Positions 1 to 10,280 of a stretch of 64,000 nucleotides of DNA are shown here, one piece after another; within the stretch, counting starts at the first letter, position 1; the number at the start of each line of letters is the position of its first letter. A program made the translations under genes and the position numbers. Source of the stretch: Methylomarinum vadi (lineage in GTDB: Bacteria > Pseudomonadota > Gammaproteobacteria > Methylococcales > Methylomonadaceae); assembly GCF_000733935.1 (NCBI RefSeq), contig NZ_JPON01000001.1:868001-932000 (forward strand), read 5' to 3'. Under the pieces are notes generated by a model. That model was not told the origin of the DNA. It did no database searches and was given only the letters and a program-made list of their open reading frames with translations.

Positions 1-148
1 CGTCGCGAACATGGGTTTTACCGCGCGTTACATCGGATGGCGTGTACAGAAAAGTATCGACCATCTCATAGAGACCATAATACTTTTCGAACTTACCCCC
101 CGTTGTAAAATGCGGCTCTATACGATCTAAAAAGTCTCTAGCCGACAT
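1..148 (-). CDS. nqrB: Na+-translocating NADH:quinone reductase subunit B (5' end only)
   Basis: Only the first 49 codons are inside the window. The reading begins [18 protein letters not shown] and goes on with a [19 protein letters not shown] stretch, which resembles the cytoplasmic N-terminus of NqrB. NqrB is the membrane subunit that carries covalently bound FMN and takes part in sodium pumping by the Nqr complex. The ATG follows the nqrA TAA directly with no spacer, and a GGAAGG ribosome-binding site lies inside the end of nqrA. This indicates translational coupling. The gene runs off the left edge of the window. Confidence 0.88.
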   Translation of the reverse strand, partial: MSARDFLDRIEPHFTTGGKFEKYYGLYEMVDTFLYTPSDVTRGKTHVRD

Positions 149-1531
<1,383 letters not shown>

Positions 1532-1674
1532 CTAACAACCCTCTCGTTCAAAACCGCAAAAACAAGAGGCACTTCAAGACGTAAAAACTCGAGTATTAGA
1601 CCACAACTTCAGCGCATTCTCAACGTCAAATCCCTGCTGAACAAGTCAACAATGACGGGGGCAAACCGATCACT

Positions 1675-2844
1675 TCAAGCCTGTTTTATGTCGGCATCAA
1701 CCGAACCTTGAGCACAAATAACCGACAAACATGAAATATCGTCCTGTTCAATTTCTCCATCGATGTAGGAAAGTAATTTTTCCTTGACAGTATCGATGCG
1801 TTTACCGGCAGGCGCTTGCAGCAACCATTGTAAAAAACGCGTCTCTCCCAATCGTTGACCGGCTTCATTCACAGCATCGATAACACCATCCGAAAAAGCG
1901 ATCAACTCGCATTCTTCTTGCCATTGATAAGAATCAGTCCGATCACTGAACTGTTGGTCGCTTAGCACGCCGGCAAACACATGACGAGAAGGAAATCGGC
2001 ACACTATTTGTCCGCCATGCGAAATCAGCAGCAAATCAGGCAAGCCGCCATTCCAGATTTCCACCGTATTTGCCGAAATATCGAACTTTCCGACCGCTAA
2101 TGCCACAAAGCGCCCCACCGGCATTTCAAGATTAAGACGCTGATTAATTTCCCTGACCACATCCGAAACGGAAAACCCTTTATTGATTAACGCCCGGAAC
2201 ACTTGATTGACCACCATCGTTGGCAAAGCCGCTGCCAACCCATGCCCCGTGGCATCGGCGATAAAGAAATACAAACTCCCGCTGTCATCGCGTTTGGCGA
2301 CAATCAAATCACCACTGAAGGTCCGAGATGGCAATAACCAATGCCTGACCAGCTTATCTTCGGTAAACTCATATCTAACCAGTCGATTAAACACCTCTTT
2401 AGTAAGGTTGTTTTCCATTTCGTTTTGTTCACGATATTGCTTGAGCTCCTGATGAGATTCAAACAATGCTCGCTGCATGGCCACTAAGCGTTCATAGTTT
2501 CTTAATTTGGCATTCAAGATGATGGAGTTTATAGGCGTGGTGATATAACCATCCGCGCCGGCTTCCAATCCGGCTTCCAGAGATTGCTCGGCAAACGGTT
2601 CCGTAATGATGATTATATGCACCCACTTCTCACTCGGCTCGGAACGGATCAGCCGGACGGTTTCTATCCTTTGTTCAATCGGCGCAACAATCTCGATAAA
2701 AACCAAATCGACATCTTCATGATTGACGTAATCCAGGGCGTCTTTTTGATTTGACGTATATAAAAAACGACACCCGCTCTGGGTTAGTAGATTTTGCAGT
2801 TCGCTTAATTCCTTCTCAACTTCTTCTACAATCAATATCTTCAT
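1675..2844 (-). CDS. Response regulator with PP2C/SpoIIE phosphatase output, receiver degenerate
   Basis: The 389-residue protein has a receiver-like domain at about residues 1–115, a helical linker, and a SpoIIE/RsbU-type PP2C serine phosphatase domain from about 165 to the end. The phosphatase part shows SGDLIVAKRDDSGSLYFFIADATGHGLAAAL, with the metal-binding aspartates, and a late FSDGVIDAVN motif. Proteins of this class dephosphorylate anti-anti-sigma partners or act on c-di-GMP or stress circuits. The receiver lacks the phosphorylatable aspartate: residue 51 is Glu (LVFIEIV). The conserved Lys of the KP motif is Thr103 (ITTPI). It may therefore be permanently in one state. The metallophosphoesterase gene lies just upstream with a 9-bp gap. 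No anti-sigma partner gene is adjacent. Confidence 0.85.
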   Translation of the reverse strand: MKILIVEEVEKELSELQNLLTQSGCRFLYTSNQKDALDYVNHEDVDLVFIEIVAPIEQRIETVRLIRSEPSEKWVHIIIITEPFAEQSLEAGLEAGADGYITTPINSIILNAKLRNYERLVAMQRALFESHQELKQYREQNEMENNLTKEVFNRLVRYEFTEDKLVRHWLLPSRTFSGDLIVAKRDDSGSLYFFIADATGHGLAAALPTMVVNQVFRALINKGFSVSDVVREINQRLNLEMPVGRFVALAVGKFDISANTVEIWNGGLPDLLLISHGGQIVCRFPSRHVFAGVLSDQQFSDRTDSYQWQEECELIAFSDGVIDAVNEAGQRLGETRFLQWLLQAPAGKRIDTVKEKLLSYIDGEIEQDDISCLSVICAQGSVDADIKQA

Positions 2845-2853
2845 TGCTAATCG

Positions 2854-3582
2854 CTAAAGATCGACACATTTATTGATATCAAACTGCTCTACTACCTTAC
2901 GACCGAAGTATCCTCTAGGATTACTTAAAATTCTGGCGCCGGCGATACGATAATCGCCAATGCTGTGGACATGCCCATGGAACCACGCCGTTATTTCATG
3001 CTCATGAAACAGTTCTTTTAAATCATTACAGTAGGCCAATTTTTTTAAAGCGCCAGGCGAATCGTTCCAACTCCACTCGGTAGGGGCATGATGGGTAATG
3101 ACGATGGTCTTGCCACTGAATGGCTTTTCCAATTCCGTAGTAAGCCACTCCCTGGATCGCAGATAAAGCTTGGAAAAAATTTTTTGATTAAATGGCGACT
3201 CCCTATAAGTTATTTTCCTAAAATCGTTCAAAGTGTTTCCCAATGCGGCCGCCTTTTCATCCCCCTCACAATACAAGTCCGCCCACATCGTACATCCCAA
3301 AAAACGCACTCCTTGATAAACCCAGGCTTCGTTCTCCAGAAACACAACATTACTGTTTTTACATTCTTCCCGTATCGCCCTTAAGGTGTCCTTGTACTCA
3401 CAGGAATAAAACTCATGATTGCCGGCAATATAAACAACCTTTTTATCCAATGACTTAAGCCACTCCACCCCTTGCCTGTAAACACCAATATCGCCCGCAG
3501 CGATGATCAAATCCGCATTATTATTTGGCTTTTCCAGATCGCCAAACTCGAGATGGATATCAGAAAAATAATTTATCCTCAC
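2854..3582 (-). CDS. Calcineurin-like metallophosphoesterase
   Basis: The 242-residue protein has the full metallophosphoesterase set. SDIHLE near the N-terminus supplies the D-x-H pair, AAGDIG the second Asp, AGNHEF the Asn-His, HHAP a histidine, and FHGHVH the final metal ligands. These enzymes hold two metal ions and cleave phosphomonoesters or diesters; the substrate cannot be read from sequence. No signal peptide is present, so it should be cytoplasmic. The gene sits 9 bp upstream of the PP2C regulator on the same strand and is probably transcribed with it. It diverges from ispG. Confidence 0.85.
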   Translation of the reverse strand: MRINYFSDIHLEFGDLEKPNNNADLIIAAGDIGVYRQGVEWLKSLDKKVVYIAGNHEFYSCEYKDTLRAIREECKNSNVVFLENEAWVYQGVRFLGCTMWADLYCEGDEKAAALGNTLNDFRKITYRESPFNQKIFSKLYLRSREWLTTELEKPFSGKTIVITHHAPTEWSWNDSPGALKKLAYCNDLKELFHEHEITAWFHGHVHSIGDYRIAGARILSNPRGYFGRKVVEQFDINKCVDL

Positions 3583-3693
3583 AATTTAACTCTTTTGTCT
3601 ATCCACTATGGAGTATAATTTCGAACATTGAATTATAGTTAATTCAGGATCATTCTTTCAGATAACTTCGTTTTTCTTGAAAATATTTTTATC

Positions 3694-4914
3694 ATGTCTA
3701 TTAGCCCGAGAAAGCAAACACAGCAGGTACTAGTCGGCGATGTCAAAGTCGGCGGCGGTGCTCCAATTGTCGTTCAATCGATGACTAACACCGATACGGC
3801 GGATGTTGATGGCACGGTTCAGCAGATCATTGAACTATCCACGGCCGGCTCCGAGTTAGTCAGGGTAACCGTGAATACCGAAGAAGCTGCTCAAGCAGTC
3901 CCCGAAATTAGAAACAAACTAGACCAGAAAGGTTTTTCTGTCCCTATCGTTGGTGATTTTCACTTTAACGGACACAAATTATTGGAAAAGTACCCGGATT
4001 GCGCCCAGGCACTGAGCAAATTCCGCATCAATCCAGGCAATGTAGGCCGCGGCAAGAATCGCGATCCGCAATTTCAGCAAATGATCGAATTTGCCTGCCG
4101 ATACGACAAGCCAGTGCGCATTGGTGTCAATGGCGGCAGTCTTGACCAGTCCGTATTGACTCGACTGCTCGACGAAAATCGAAAAAAATCAAACCCACTG
4201 GAGCTTTCTGCGGTCACTCGAGAGGCGATCGTGGTTTCCGCCCTGGAAAGTGCGGCCAAGGCCCAGGAATATGGGCTGGGCAAAGACAAAATTATCCTCT
4301 CCTGTAAAATCAGCAATGTACAGGAACTGATAAGTATCTACGAGGACCTGTCCGCGCGTTGCGACTACGCGCTACACCTCGGCCTGACCGAAGCGGGCAT
4401 GGGCTCCAAAGGTATCGTCTCGTCTTCTGCCGCGCTGGCCGTTCTGATGCAACAAGGCATCGGCGATACTATTCGGATTTCTTTGACACCGGAACCCGGC
4501 AGCGCCAGGACCAAGGAAGTCATCGTGGCTCAAGAGCTCCTGCAAAGCATGGGATTTCGTTCTTTCACCCCGATGGTTATTGCCTGCCCCGGCTGCGGCC
4601 GCACCACCAGCGATTATTTCCAGCGCCTGGCGCAAGACATTCAAGCATTCCTGCGGGCGCAGATGCCGGTCTGGAAAAACAAGTTCAAGGGCGTGGAAAA
4701 TATGGAAGTCGCGGTGATGGGCTGCGTGGTCAACGGTCCGGGAGAAAGCAAAAACGCCAACATCGGTATCAGCCTTCCCGGAACCGGGGAATCACCGGTT
4801 GCTCCGGTTTACGAGGACGGCGTCAAAACAGTTACCCTGAAAGGTGATCGCATTGCCGAGGAATTCCAGGGGTTAGTGGAAAAATACATCGAGTCGCATT
4901 ACAGTCCCCACTAA
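3694..4914 (+). CDS. ispG: (E)-4-hydroxy-3-methylbut-2-enyl-diphosphate synthase
   Basis: IspG (GcpE) carries out the penultimate step of the MEP isoprenoid pathway, reducing MEcPP to HMBPP with a [4Fe-4S] cluster. The 406-residue protein matches the bacterial short form. It has the early [16 protein letters not shown] signature, the ADFHFNG-like VGDFHFNGH, the INPGNVG motif, and near the C-terminus the cluster-binding CPGCGRTT and [16 protein letters not shown]. This pathway supplies the farnesyl diphosphate needed for the C30 carotenoids encoded at 36–41 kb. The gene stands alone and is followed by a bidirectional terminator-like hairpin. Confidence 0.96.
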   Translation: MSISPRKQTQQVLVGDVKVGGGAPIVVQSMTNTDTADVDGTVQQIIELSTAGSELVRVTVNTEEAAQAVPEIRNKLDQKGFSVPIVGDFHFNGHKLLEKYPDCAQALSKFRINPGNVGRGKNRDPQFQQMIEFACRYDKPVRIGVNGGSLDQSVLTRLLDENRKKSNPLELSAVTREAIVVSALESAAKAQEYGLGKDKIILSCKISNVQELISIYEDLSARCDYALHLGLTEAGMGSKGIVSSSAALAVLMQQGIGDTIRISLTPEPGSARTKEVIVAQELLQSMGFRSFTPMVIACPGCGRTTSDYFQRLAQDIQAFLRAQMPVWKNKFKGVENMEVAVMGCVVNGPGESKNANIGISLPGTGESPVAPVYEDGVKTVTLKGDRIAEEFQGLVEKYIESHYSPH

Positions 4915-4918
4915 CATC

Positions 4919-4964
4919 TTTTCTCTCAGGTGGGCCTCGAAGCCGGGTCCACTCGAGAGAGAAA
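4919..4964. terminator. Bidirectional hairpin terminator between ispG and nnrS
   Basis: A TTTTCTCTC arm and a GAGAGAGAAA arm enclose a partly paired GC-rich centre. The T-run on one side and A-run on the other would serve both converging genes. It fills almost the whole gap between the two stop codons. Confidence 0.6.
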
Positions 4965-6149
4965 TCAACCTTCCTTACCGTCGATTCTGGGAGTCGTCAA
5001 AATCGGGCTGTAATAAAGCGCAAACAGCGAAAAGGCCGCCAACCAGCAATAAGTGGAAAGCATAATCAAGTTTCCATACCAATTTGGAAATATCGAAGGC
5101 AAAACCGCGCGAAACATCGCGGCCAAATTGATCAAAACAAAAGCGAACGCCATTGCATTGGAAACCCGCAAAACCCGACCGGTATGCCCCAGCGAAACCC
5201 GGGCCATCATTCCGAGAGTCAACACGCCGATTCCGCCCACGGTAAAGGTATGTATCGCCAGGCTCGGCGCCACAATCTGATAGGCCGCCAGGCTCAACAT
5301 TACGAAACCCAGCATAACCCAGGCATAGCCGATATAAAGCACCCATAGTAAAGGCACAAACCAAATCCGGGGATCATACCAGCCGAGCGCCCGGGTAACA
5401 TTCAGCAACAAGGCGGCAACCGCCGCCAGCGTTAAATACCCCCCCGACACGCCGGCAAGCAACAGGATAAAGACGGTTAACGTCGCGGCGATCGCCAACG
5501 AATCGAGCAGCGGATTTTTGATGGCGATGACGCCCTTCAGTCCCCTTTCGGTAAAAAATGGAAAAACGCGGCCTGCTATCACCAGGATCATGGTAATGAT
5601 AACCGCCACTACCAGATTCAAGCCCATCCAAGCGGTATTTTCGCTGAACCCCAGAATTTCACCATGAACCAAACCGTTTCCTATCGTCATAATCAAAAGC
5701 AACGCAACAAAGCCCAAATTTTTATAAAGACCTGCTCGTAAAATCGGTTGACCGACGAAATAAGCCAACAGGGGAAGAAAGGAAAAATCGATCAGGGCAA
5801 TCAACGGATCGGGCAGCAGTTCAGAATAAAATGGGACAATTCGACCGTAAATCCATAGAAAAAACAGCCCCGCCAAGCGATCGTAAGTCACCGTTTGTAT
5901 ACCGGTCCAGTTTCTTACTGCAGTCAACAAAAAGCCTGCAATCACCGCTACGGAATAGCCCAACAACATTTCATGGGCATGCCAGTATGTGGGCGAAAAA
6001 TAATTGTCGGTTTTGAGGGAACCGTCAAAAACGGATGTCCATACCGCGATCAACAGTAAGGCGGACAATCCCGCCAATGCAAAAAAAGCCCTGAACCCCA
6101 TGGCAAATAATGGGTAATTAAAAACCGGTGTTTTATTCATTTGCTCCAC
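4965..6149 (-). CDS. nnrS: NnrS family membrane protein
   Basis: The 394-residue protein is almost wholly hydrophobic, with roughly twelve membrane spans. It shows the NnrS hallmarks: FNYPLFAMGFRAFF at the N-terminus, YWHAHEMLLGYSVAVIAGFLLTAV early on, and HTFTVGGIGVLTLGMMARVSLGHTGR late. NnrS is a haem- and copper-containing membrane protein linked to nitric oxide or nitrosative stress. The exact chemistry is not settled. The start overlaps the end of the upstream DUF455 gene by 17 bp, which suggests co-transcription. Confidence 0.92.
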   Translation of the reverse strand: MEQMNKTPVFNYPLFAMGFRAFFALAGLSALLLIAVWTSVFDGSLKTDNYFSPTYWHAHEMLLGYSVAVIAGFLLTAVRNWTGIQTVTYDRLAGLFFLWIYGRIVPFYSELLPDPLIALIDFSFLPLLAYFVGQPILRAGLYKNLGFVALLLIMTIGNGLVHGEILGFSENTAWMGLNLVVAVIITMILVIAGRVFPFFTERGLKGVIAIKNPLLDSLAIAATLTVFILLLAGVSGGYLTLAAVAALLLNVTRALGWYDPRIWFVPLLWVLYIGYAWVMLGFVMLSLAAYQIVAPSLAIHTFTVGGIGVLTLGMMARVSLGHTGRVLRVSNAMAFAFVLINLAAMFRAVLPSIFPNWYGNLIMLSTYCWLAAFSLFALYYSPILTTPRIDGKEG

Positions 6150-6936
6150 TTTCCAGCCACTCTATTTCTTCGTTCGAGAATCCAGCAATTATACGCATTT
6201 CTCGGTTAAAAGGCCCTTTCGGTTTGCCTTTGAAATACTTTCCCAGTAATACACGATAACTCTCCTTCGGATCACGACCTTGCTGGCGGCAAAAAAACTT
6301 AAACCAATAAGAACCCAGCGACACATGCCCGATTTCATCCTCGAGTATCCTGGCGAGTATCGTCACGCTGGTTTGATCCCCCATTTGCTTAAACTTGTCG
6401 ATCATCGCAGGCGTGACATCCAACCCTCTCGCCTCCAAACAGCGGGGCACCAAGGCTAGGCGTGCCAATAAATTTGCGGCGGTATCGACAGCATGGTCCC
6501 ACAAACCGCTATGAGCGGGAAGGTCGCCGTAATCAATCCCTAAGACCGACAAATGCTGGCGTAACATGGCAAAATGCTGCGCCTCCTCGTCGGCAACGCG
6601 CAGCCAATCGCGGTAAAATTGTTCGGGTAAACCGCGAAATCGATAAATAATGTCCCAAGCAAGATAAATGGCGACGAACTCGATATGAGCCAAGGCATGA
6701 AAAAACGCCGCCTTTCCTTCACGAGTGCTAAGTTTACGCTGCGGCATAGCCTTTGGGGCCAATAATTGCGGTCGACCGGGAAACACCACGTGATCGATCG
6801 GCAAAACGTCATCGACTGAAGCGAATGACAGGCGTCCAGTATTGGCGCTTTCGAGCGCATGATGCGTTAACGCTATTTTTTCATCGACATCCTTTCGCTG
6901 CAAACACCATGCGGCGATAGTAAAAATATTTTCCAT
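6133..6936 (-). CDS. DUF455 family ferritin-like protein
   Basis: The 267-residue protein matches the DUF455 family over its whole length. It has HALAHIEFVAIYLAWDII, then VADEEAQHFAMLRQHL, then RCLEARGLDVTP, and finally LEDEIGHVSLGSYWF. The Glu residues and two E-x-x-H pairs are arranged as in ferritin-like di-iron proteins. It is related in fold to the tRNA hydroxylase MiaE but lacks MiaE's own sequence pattern. The substrate is unknown. The start codon lies only 8 bp from the divergent VanZ-like start, and no clear ribosome-binding site is visible. It reads into nnrS. Confidence 0.85.
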   Translation of the reverse strand: MENIFTIAAWCLQRKDVDEKIALTHHALESANTGRLSFASVDDVLPIDHVVFPGRPQLLAPKAMPQRKLSTREGKAAFFHALAHIEFVAIYLAWDIIYRFRGLPEQFYRDWLRVADEEAQHFAMLRQHLSVLGIDYGDLPAHSGLWDHAVDTAANLLARLALVPRCLEARGLDVTPAMIDKFKQMGDQTSVTILARILEDEIGHVSLGSYWFKFFCRQQGRDPKESYRVLLGKYFKGKPKGPFNREMRIIAGFSNEEIEWLESGANE

Positions 6937-6944
6937 ATTTCAGA

Positions 6945-7424
6945 ATGTTAAAACGAATCGATTTTTCATTATTGCTTTCTTATTGCTCACTGATTTACTA
7001 CTTGTCAAACCAACCCGTCATCAAAGTACCCATGTTTTTTACTCACCAGGACAAGCTACATCATTTTGGCGCTTATTTTTTAATGGGCATTCTGGCATGG
7101 CGCTGCAGTGCCTCTTTGAACAATGCGGCCATTATAAGATTTTTTCTGACCTTCGGGTTTTGCAGTATATATGGTGCGTCGGATGAATGGCATCAATCCT
7201 TTGTGCCGGGAAGAGAGTCGGATATTTGGGATTGGTCGGCCGATGCAGCCGGGGCGCTGAGCGCAGCAATCTGGTTGCTGCTAATAAACAATCGGCAGTT
7301 AAACCTAAAAAGAAGACAAGCCGGCTTGAAAGCCGGCTTTGATGTCGCTAGAAAACAGAAATCAATGAAAGATGGATTCGAACGAGTAGCCGCCGATCTC
7401 AAGAATTTCCTTAAGCCTTTTTAG
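6945..7424 (+). CDS. VanZ-like membrane protein
   Basis: The 159-residue protein has an N-terminal membrane span, [17 protein letters not shown], and [32 protein letters not shown]. These are the conserved VanZ motifs: the D-K-x-x-H and D-E-x-x-Q repeats and the P-G-R-x-x-x-x-D-x-x-x-D segment. The function of stand-alone VanZ proteins is unclear; the founder is linked to glycopeptide tolerance. The last 35 or so residues are not VanZ-like. They are read through the rpoS terminator and antisense to the rpoS 3' end. No good ribosome-binding site precedes the ATG. Confidence 0.8.
   Translation: MLKRIDFSLLLSYCSLIYYLSNQPVIKVPMFFTHQDKLHHFGAYFLMGILAWRCSASLNNAAIIRFFLTFGFCSIYGASDEWHQSFVPGRESDIWDWSADAAGALSAAIWLLLINNRQLNLKRRQAGLKAGFDVARKQKSMKDGFERVAADLKNFLKPF
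7318..7339 (-). terminator. Rho-independent terminator of rpoS
   Basis: Downstream of the rpoS stop on the minus strand, an 8-bp perfect stem AAGCCGGC/GCCGGCTT with a 6-nt loop is followed by a T-rich run (TGTCTTCTTTTT). It lies inside the vanZ-like reading frame of the opposite strand. Confidence 0.75.
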
Positions 7425-8342
7425 CGCATCCATTTGAATTTGCCTGACCCGCTCTCTGGTAACCCCTAGTTCCTGAGCGACCTGCTCCAAGGTGGAGTGC
7501 TCATAGCCACAGAGACCATAGCGTCGACAAATCACTTCGCGCTGTTTTTCGGATAACTGGTGAATCCAATGAGTGATATTATCCTTCATGCCGTCTTCTT
7601 GAATAATTTCCGTTGGCGAAAGGCTTTGTTCATCGCTAATCGAATCAACCAAAGGTTTATCGAAATCCTTTCCGCCCGGCACGTCTACCGAAGTGACGCG
7701 TTCATTCAGTTTCAGCATTTTATTAACGGTTTTAACCGGTTTATCGAGATAATCGGCTATTTCCTCGGCCGTCGGCTCGTGATCGAGCTGCTGGGTTAAA
7801 GAACGTTGCGCTTTCAAATACACATTCATTTCTTTAACGATATGAATCGGCAAACGGATCGTTCGCGTTTGATTCATGATGGCCCGCTCAATGGTTTGCC
7901 TTATCCACCAGGTCGCGTAGGTGGAAAATCTAAATCCGCGATCCGGATCGAATTTTTCTACCGCCCTGATTAAACCGAGATTGCCTTCCTCAATCAAATC
8001 CAGCAACGGCAATCCACGATTCAGGTAACGCCTAGAAATTTTTACAACAAGACGCAGATTACTCTCAATCATCACTTTACGAGCCTGCGCATCGCCCCGC
8101 TGGGCCCTTTTCCCGTAGAGCTTCTCTTCGTCTGCAGTTAGCAATTGAGATTTACCCAGTTCATTCAAATAAACACGGGTCGCATCGAAATTACTATCGT
8201 TATATGAATCATTGGCGTCGATATCGCTTATTTTGACATCGTCTTCCAAATCTTCTTGTTCGTCATTCAGACTATATGGAGTGTAATCGGACATATTCAT
8301 GCCTGACTCTTTTGTCATTACATCAATCAGTTCTTCCGTCAT
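7362..8342 (-). CDS. rpoS: RNA polymerase sigma factor RpoS
   Basis: This is the stationary-phase and general-stress sigma factor. The 326-residue protein has region 1.2 ([20 protein letters not shown]), the very conserved region 2 ([19 protein letters not shown], then [21 protein letters not shown]), region 3 ([16 protein letters not shown]) and region 4 ([35 protein letters not shown]). The acidic N-terminus is typical of RpoS rather than RpoD. A GGGGGT ribosome-binding site precedes the ATG. Position after nlpD is the classical arrangement, and in Escherichia coli the main rpoS promoter lies inside nlpD. Confidence 0.95.
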   Translation of the reverse strand: MTEELIDVMTKESGMNMSDYTPYSLNDEQEDLEDDVKISDIDANDSYNDSNFDATRVYLNELGKSQLLTADEEKLYGKRAQRGDAQARKVMIESNLRLVVKISRRYLNRGLPLLDLIEEGNLGLIRAVEKFDPDRGFRFSTYATWWIRQTIERAIMNQTRTIRLPIHIVKEMNVYLKAQRSLTQQLDHEPTAEEIADYLDKPVKTVNKMLKLNERVTSVDVPGGKDFDKPLVDSISDEQSLSPTEIIQEDGMKDNITHWIHQLSEKQREVICRRYGLCGYEHSTLEQVAQELGVTRERVRQIQMDALKRLKEILEIGGYSFESIFH

Positions 8343-8386
8343 TTTAACCCCCAGATCAATCGGCTGTCACACCATGGTCTTAACAT

Positions 8387-9136
8387 CTACTTTGTCGGCA
8401 AATAATCCACTGGATTTACCGGTTTCCCTTTTTTTCTTATTTCGAAATGTAATGAAGTTTGCGAGCCCCCCGCTTTGCCAACTTCTGCAATGGTCTGGCC
8501 TTTACTTACCGTTTGCCCTTCCTTAACCAGCAATCGGCGATTATTCCCATAGGCGCTCAGATAAAGAGAATTATGTTTAATGATCAACAAATTCCCGTAG
8601 CCAACCAAGCCATGCCCACTGTAAACAACCTTACCAGCCGCCGCTGCTTTTACCGGTTGCCCCAATGAACCGCCTATATCGATCCCTTTCTTTCCCGTCT
8701 GAGAAAAACTTTTCAAGACCTTTCCCTTAATCGGCCACTGCCAGTGCAACTTTAACACTTTTTTCTTATCGTTTGAAAATGTTGGACTTTTTTGTGATAG
8801 GTTTCTCGTTTTTTTGATACTCCTATGCCCTGTACCTTTTTTTGCGGCAGTACTAAGCTTTTGTTTAGGCTTGAATAATTTTATTTTTTGGCCTACGTAC
8901 AAGCGATAAGGCGGATAAATTTTGTTCCACTTAGCCAGACGTTTGTAACCATGGCCTGAACGGAAACCGATCGCATATAGAGTATCTCCTTTCTTGACCG
9001 TATAGTATTGTTGGGATTTTGGAATATCGCGATAGTAATTCCTAACCGGCGCATAATTTCCATTGCCGGCACAACCGGTCAACAACAATGTCAGCATAAT
9101 TAGAATCGTCTTAATTGCTAACATTCGCCATGACAT
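8387..9136 (-). CDS. nlpD: NlpD-type lipoprotein: LysM plus degenerate M23 domain
   Basis: The 249-residue protein has a lipoprotein signal with lipobox LLTGC (Cys22), a LysM peptidoglycan-binding domain at about 43–88 (YTVKKGDTLYAIGFRSG), a basic linker, and a C-terminal LytM/M23-like domain. The M23 zinc ligands are lost: the usual HxxxD histidine is Lys in KKGIDIGG, and the HxH motif reads SLHFEIR. This is the pattern of NlpD/EnvC proteins, which activate periplasmic amidases at the septum rather than cutting peptidoglycan themselves. It stands between the J-domain gene (4-bp gap) and rpoS (44-bp gap). Confidence 0.9.
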   Translation of the reverse strand: MSWRMLAIKTILIMLTLLLTGCAGNGNYAPVRNYYRDIPKSQQYYTVKKGDTLYAIGFRSGHGYKRLAKWNKIYPPYRLYVGQKIKLFKPKQKLSTAAKKGTGHRSIKKTRNLSQKSPTFSNDKKKVLKLHWQWPIKGKVLKSFSQTGKKGIDIGGSLGQPVKAAAAGKVVYSGHGLVGYGNLLIIKHNSLYLSAYGNNRRLLVKEGQTVSKGQTIAEVGKAGGSQTSLHFEIRKKGKPVNPVDYLPTK

Positions 9137-9140
9137 GATC

Positions 9141-9635
9141 TTATGAATCTAACAATATTTTTTTGGCTAGGTTTATTTGCGCCGCCAGGAAATCGGAGCC
9201 ACCTCGATCGGGATGAACTTTTTGCATTAATTTTCGATGTGCCTGAATAATTTCCTGTTCGGTCGCCCCCGGTTTCAAACCAAGAATCTCATAGGCCTGA
9301 GATTTACTCATTCCTTGGCTTGGTGCCCTCCCTCCCTGATGACTGGATGTTTTATTCTTCGTTGAATTGAACCATATCCAGAATCGCTGTAAATGTGGCG
9401 CATAACGCAATAAAACCGGAAACATTCTAGCGAACGAGGCGAATAAGACGCCGAGCAGCGCAAACAGCCAATTCAATTTGCCAACCAGCGCCAAAATCAG
9501 CAACAAAACAGCAGCAACAACTATACCGGTTTTTTTCATGTATTCGATAATAACCGTCGGTGGCGTTCTTAAAAACCATCGCATTAATAAGAAAACCAGG
9601 ATGATCAACACCAACAGCAAATAGATCCGTATCAA
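9141..9635 (-). CDS. Membrane-anchored J-domain protein
   Basis: The 164-residue protein has two hydrophobic segments near the N-terminus (about 3–18 and 36–70), a linker, and a C-terminal J domain (SKSQAYEILGLKPGATEQEI, with the HPDRGGS motif that stimulates DnaK ATPase). The shape recalls Tim14/Pam18-like and similar small proteobacterial DnaJ proteins, which recruit Hsp70 to a membrane. No Gly/Phe or zinc-finger region is present, so it is a type III J protein. It is the first gene of the nlpD–rpoS group. Confidence 0.82.
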   Translation of the reverse strand: MIRIYLLLVLIILVFLLMRWFLRTPPTVIIEYMKKTGIVVAAVLLLILALVGKLNWLFALLGVLFASFARMFPVLLRYAPHLQRFWIWFNSTKNKTSSHQGGRAPSQGMSKSQAYEILGLKPGATEQEIIQAHRKLMQKVHPDRGGSDFLAAQINLAKKILLDS

Positions 9636-10280
9636 AAAAACCTCCTGTATCTGTTTGAAAATGATTAAAAACTGACTTAAAGGCCTCGCGCTTTAAGATA
9701 CATTCCAGTCACGACCATCAAGTCTGAACGACAATCAGCCAAGTATGCAAGCTTTACGCCTTCAGTTATGATATTTTAAATGCTTGGACATGAAATTCCT
9801 TTGAAAATCGAAAAAAACCGTCTGCTGCCGATTCACCGCAACAGTAACTGCTCTAATTGATATCTCAACCCATCAGCTTTTGTCACTACGGAAGTCAGAA
9901 ATATTATCTTAGCCCAGCCTTGTGACTGAAATGCCATAAAAAACATAAGTTATTGATTATAAAATATAAAGAATTACTCCACTTTTCATATTTGCAGTGC
10001 CATAAAATTTATTTTTATTTAATTATCGAATACTTAAAATAAATGCCCATGAACTTACTGCAGACTTGTTACCCGTTAGCTTTTCAAGATACGGCGTGAA
10101 TCCCTCCCTGGCAACTAGCAACTCCTGCTTCACGCCGCACTGACACATCCATGTGTGGCGTAGCCTTGACGACAACATCTGACACAGGTAACCGGTGGAT
10201 TGTAAATAACCATTTAAAATATTACCCACAAAGCTAGGTTAGAATAGGCAATCATTTGTCGAAAGTAACAGCTTCATTCC
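9636..10280. other. 645-bp gap without a supported gene
   Basis: The left half is AT-rich and must hold the promoter of the J-domain–nlpD–rpoS group. The right half holds a nested inverted repeat. A 68-codon open frame on the minus strand at 10023–10229 lies mostly inside that repeat and has no family resemblance, so I do not call it a gene. No RNA gene is evident. Confidence 0.6.
10068..10192. repeat. Nested inverted-repeat element
   Basis: An outer GTTACC/GGTAAC pair encloses a 9-bp perfect inverted repeat CGGCGTGAA/TTCACGCCG (10092–10100 and 10129–10137) and a small ACACAT/ATGTGT hairpin (10143–10156). The GC content is higher than in the flanks. It looks like a small non-coding dispersed element of the REP or MITE kind. 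Copy number elsewhere in the genome cannot be seen from this window. Confidence 0.4.

Noticed and set aside
6133-6936. tRNA hydroxylase MiaE
   Set aside because: The ferritin-like ligands fit, but the sequence follows DUF455 along its whole length and not MiaE.
8387-9136. Active M23 peptidoglycan endopeptidase
   Set aside because: Zinc-ligand histidines are replaced (KKGIDIGG, SLHFEIR), so an amidase activator of the NlpD type is more likely.
10023-10229. 68-codon minus-strand frame in the rpoS–mobB gap
   Set aside because: It lies largely within an inverted-repeat element and shows no recognisable protein features.
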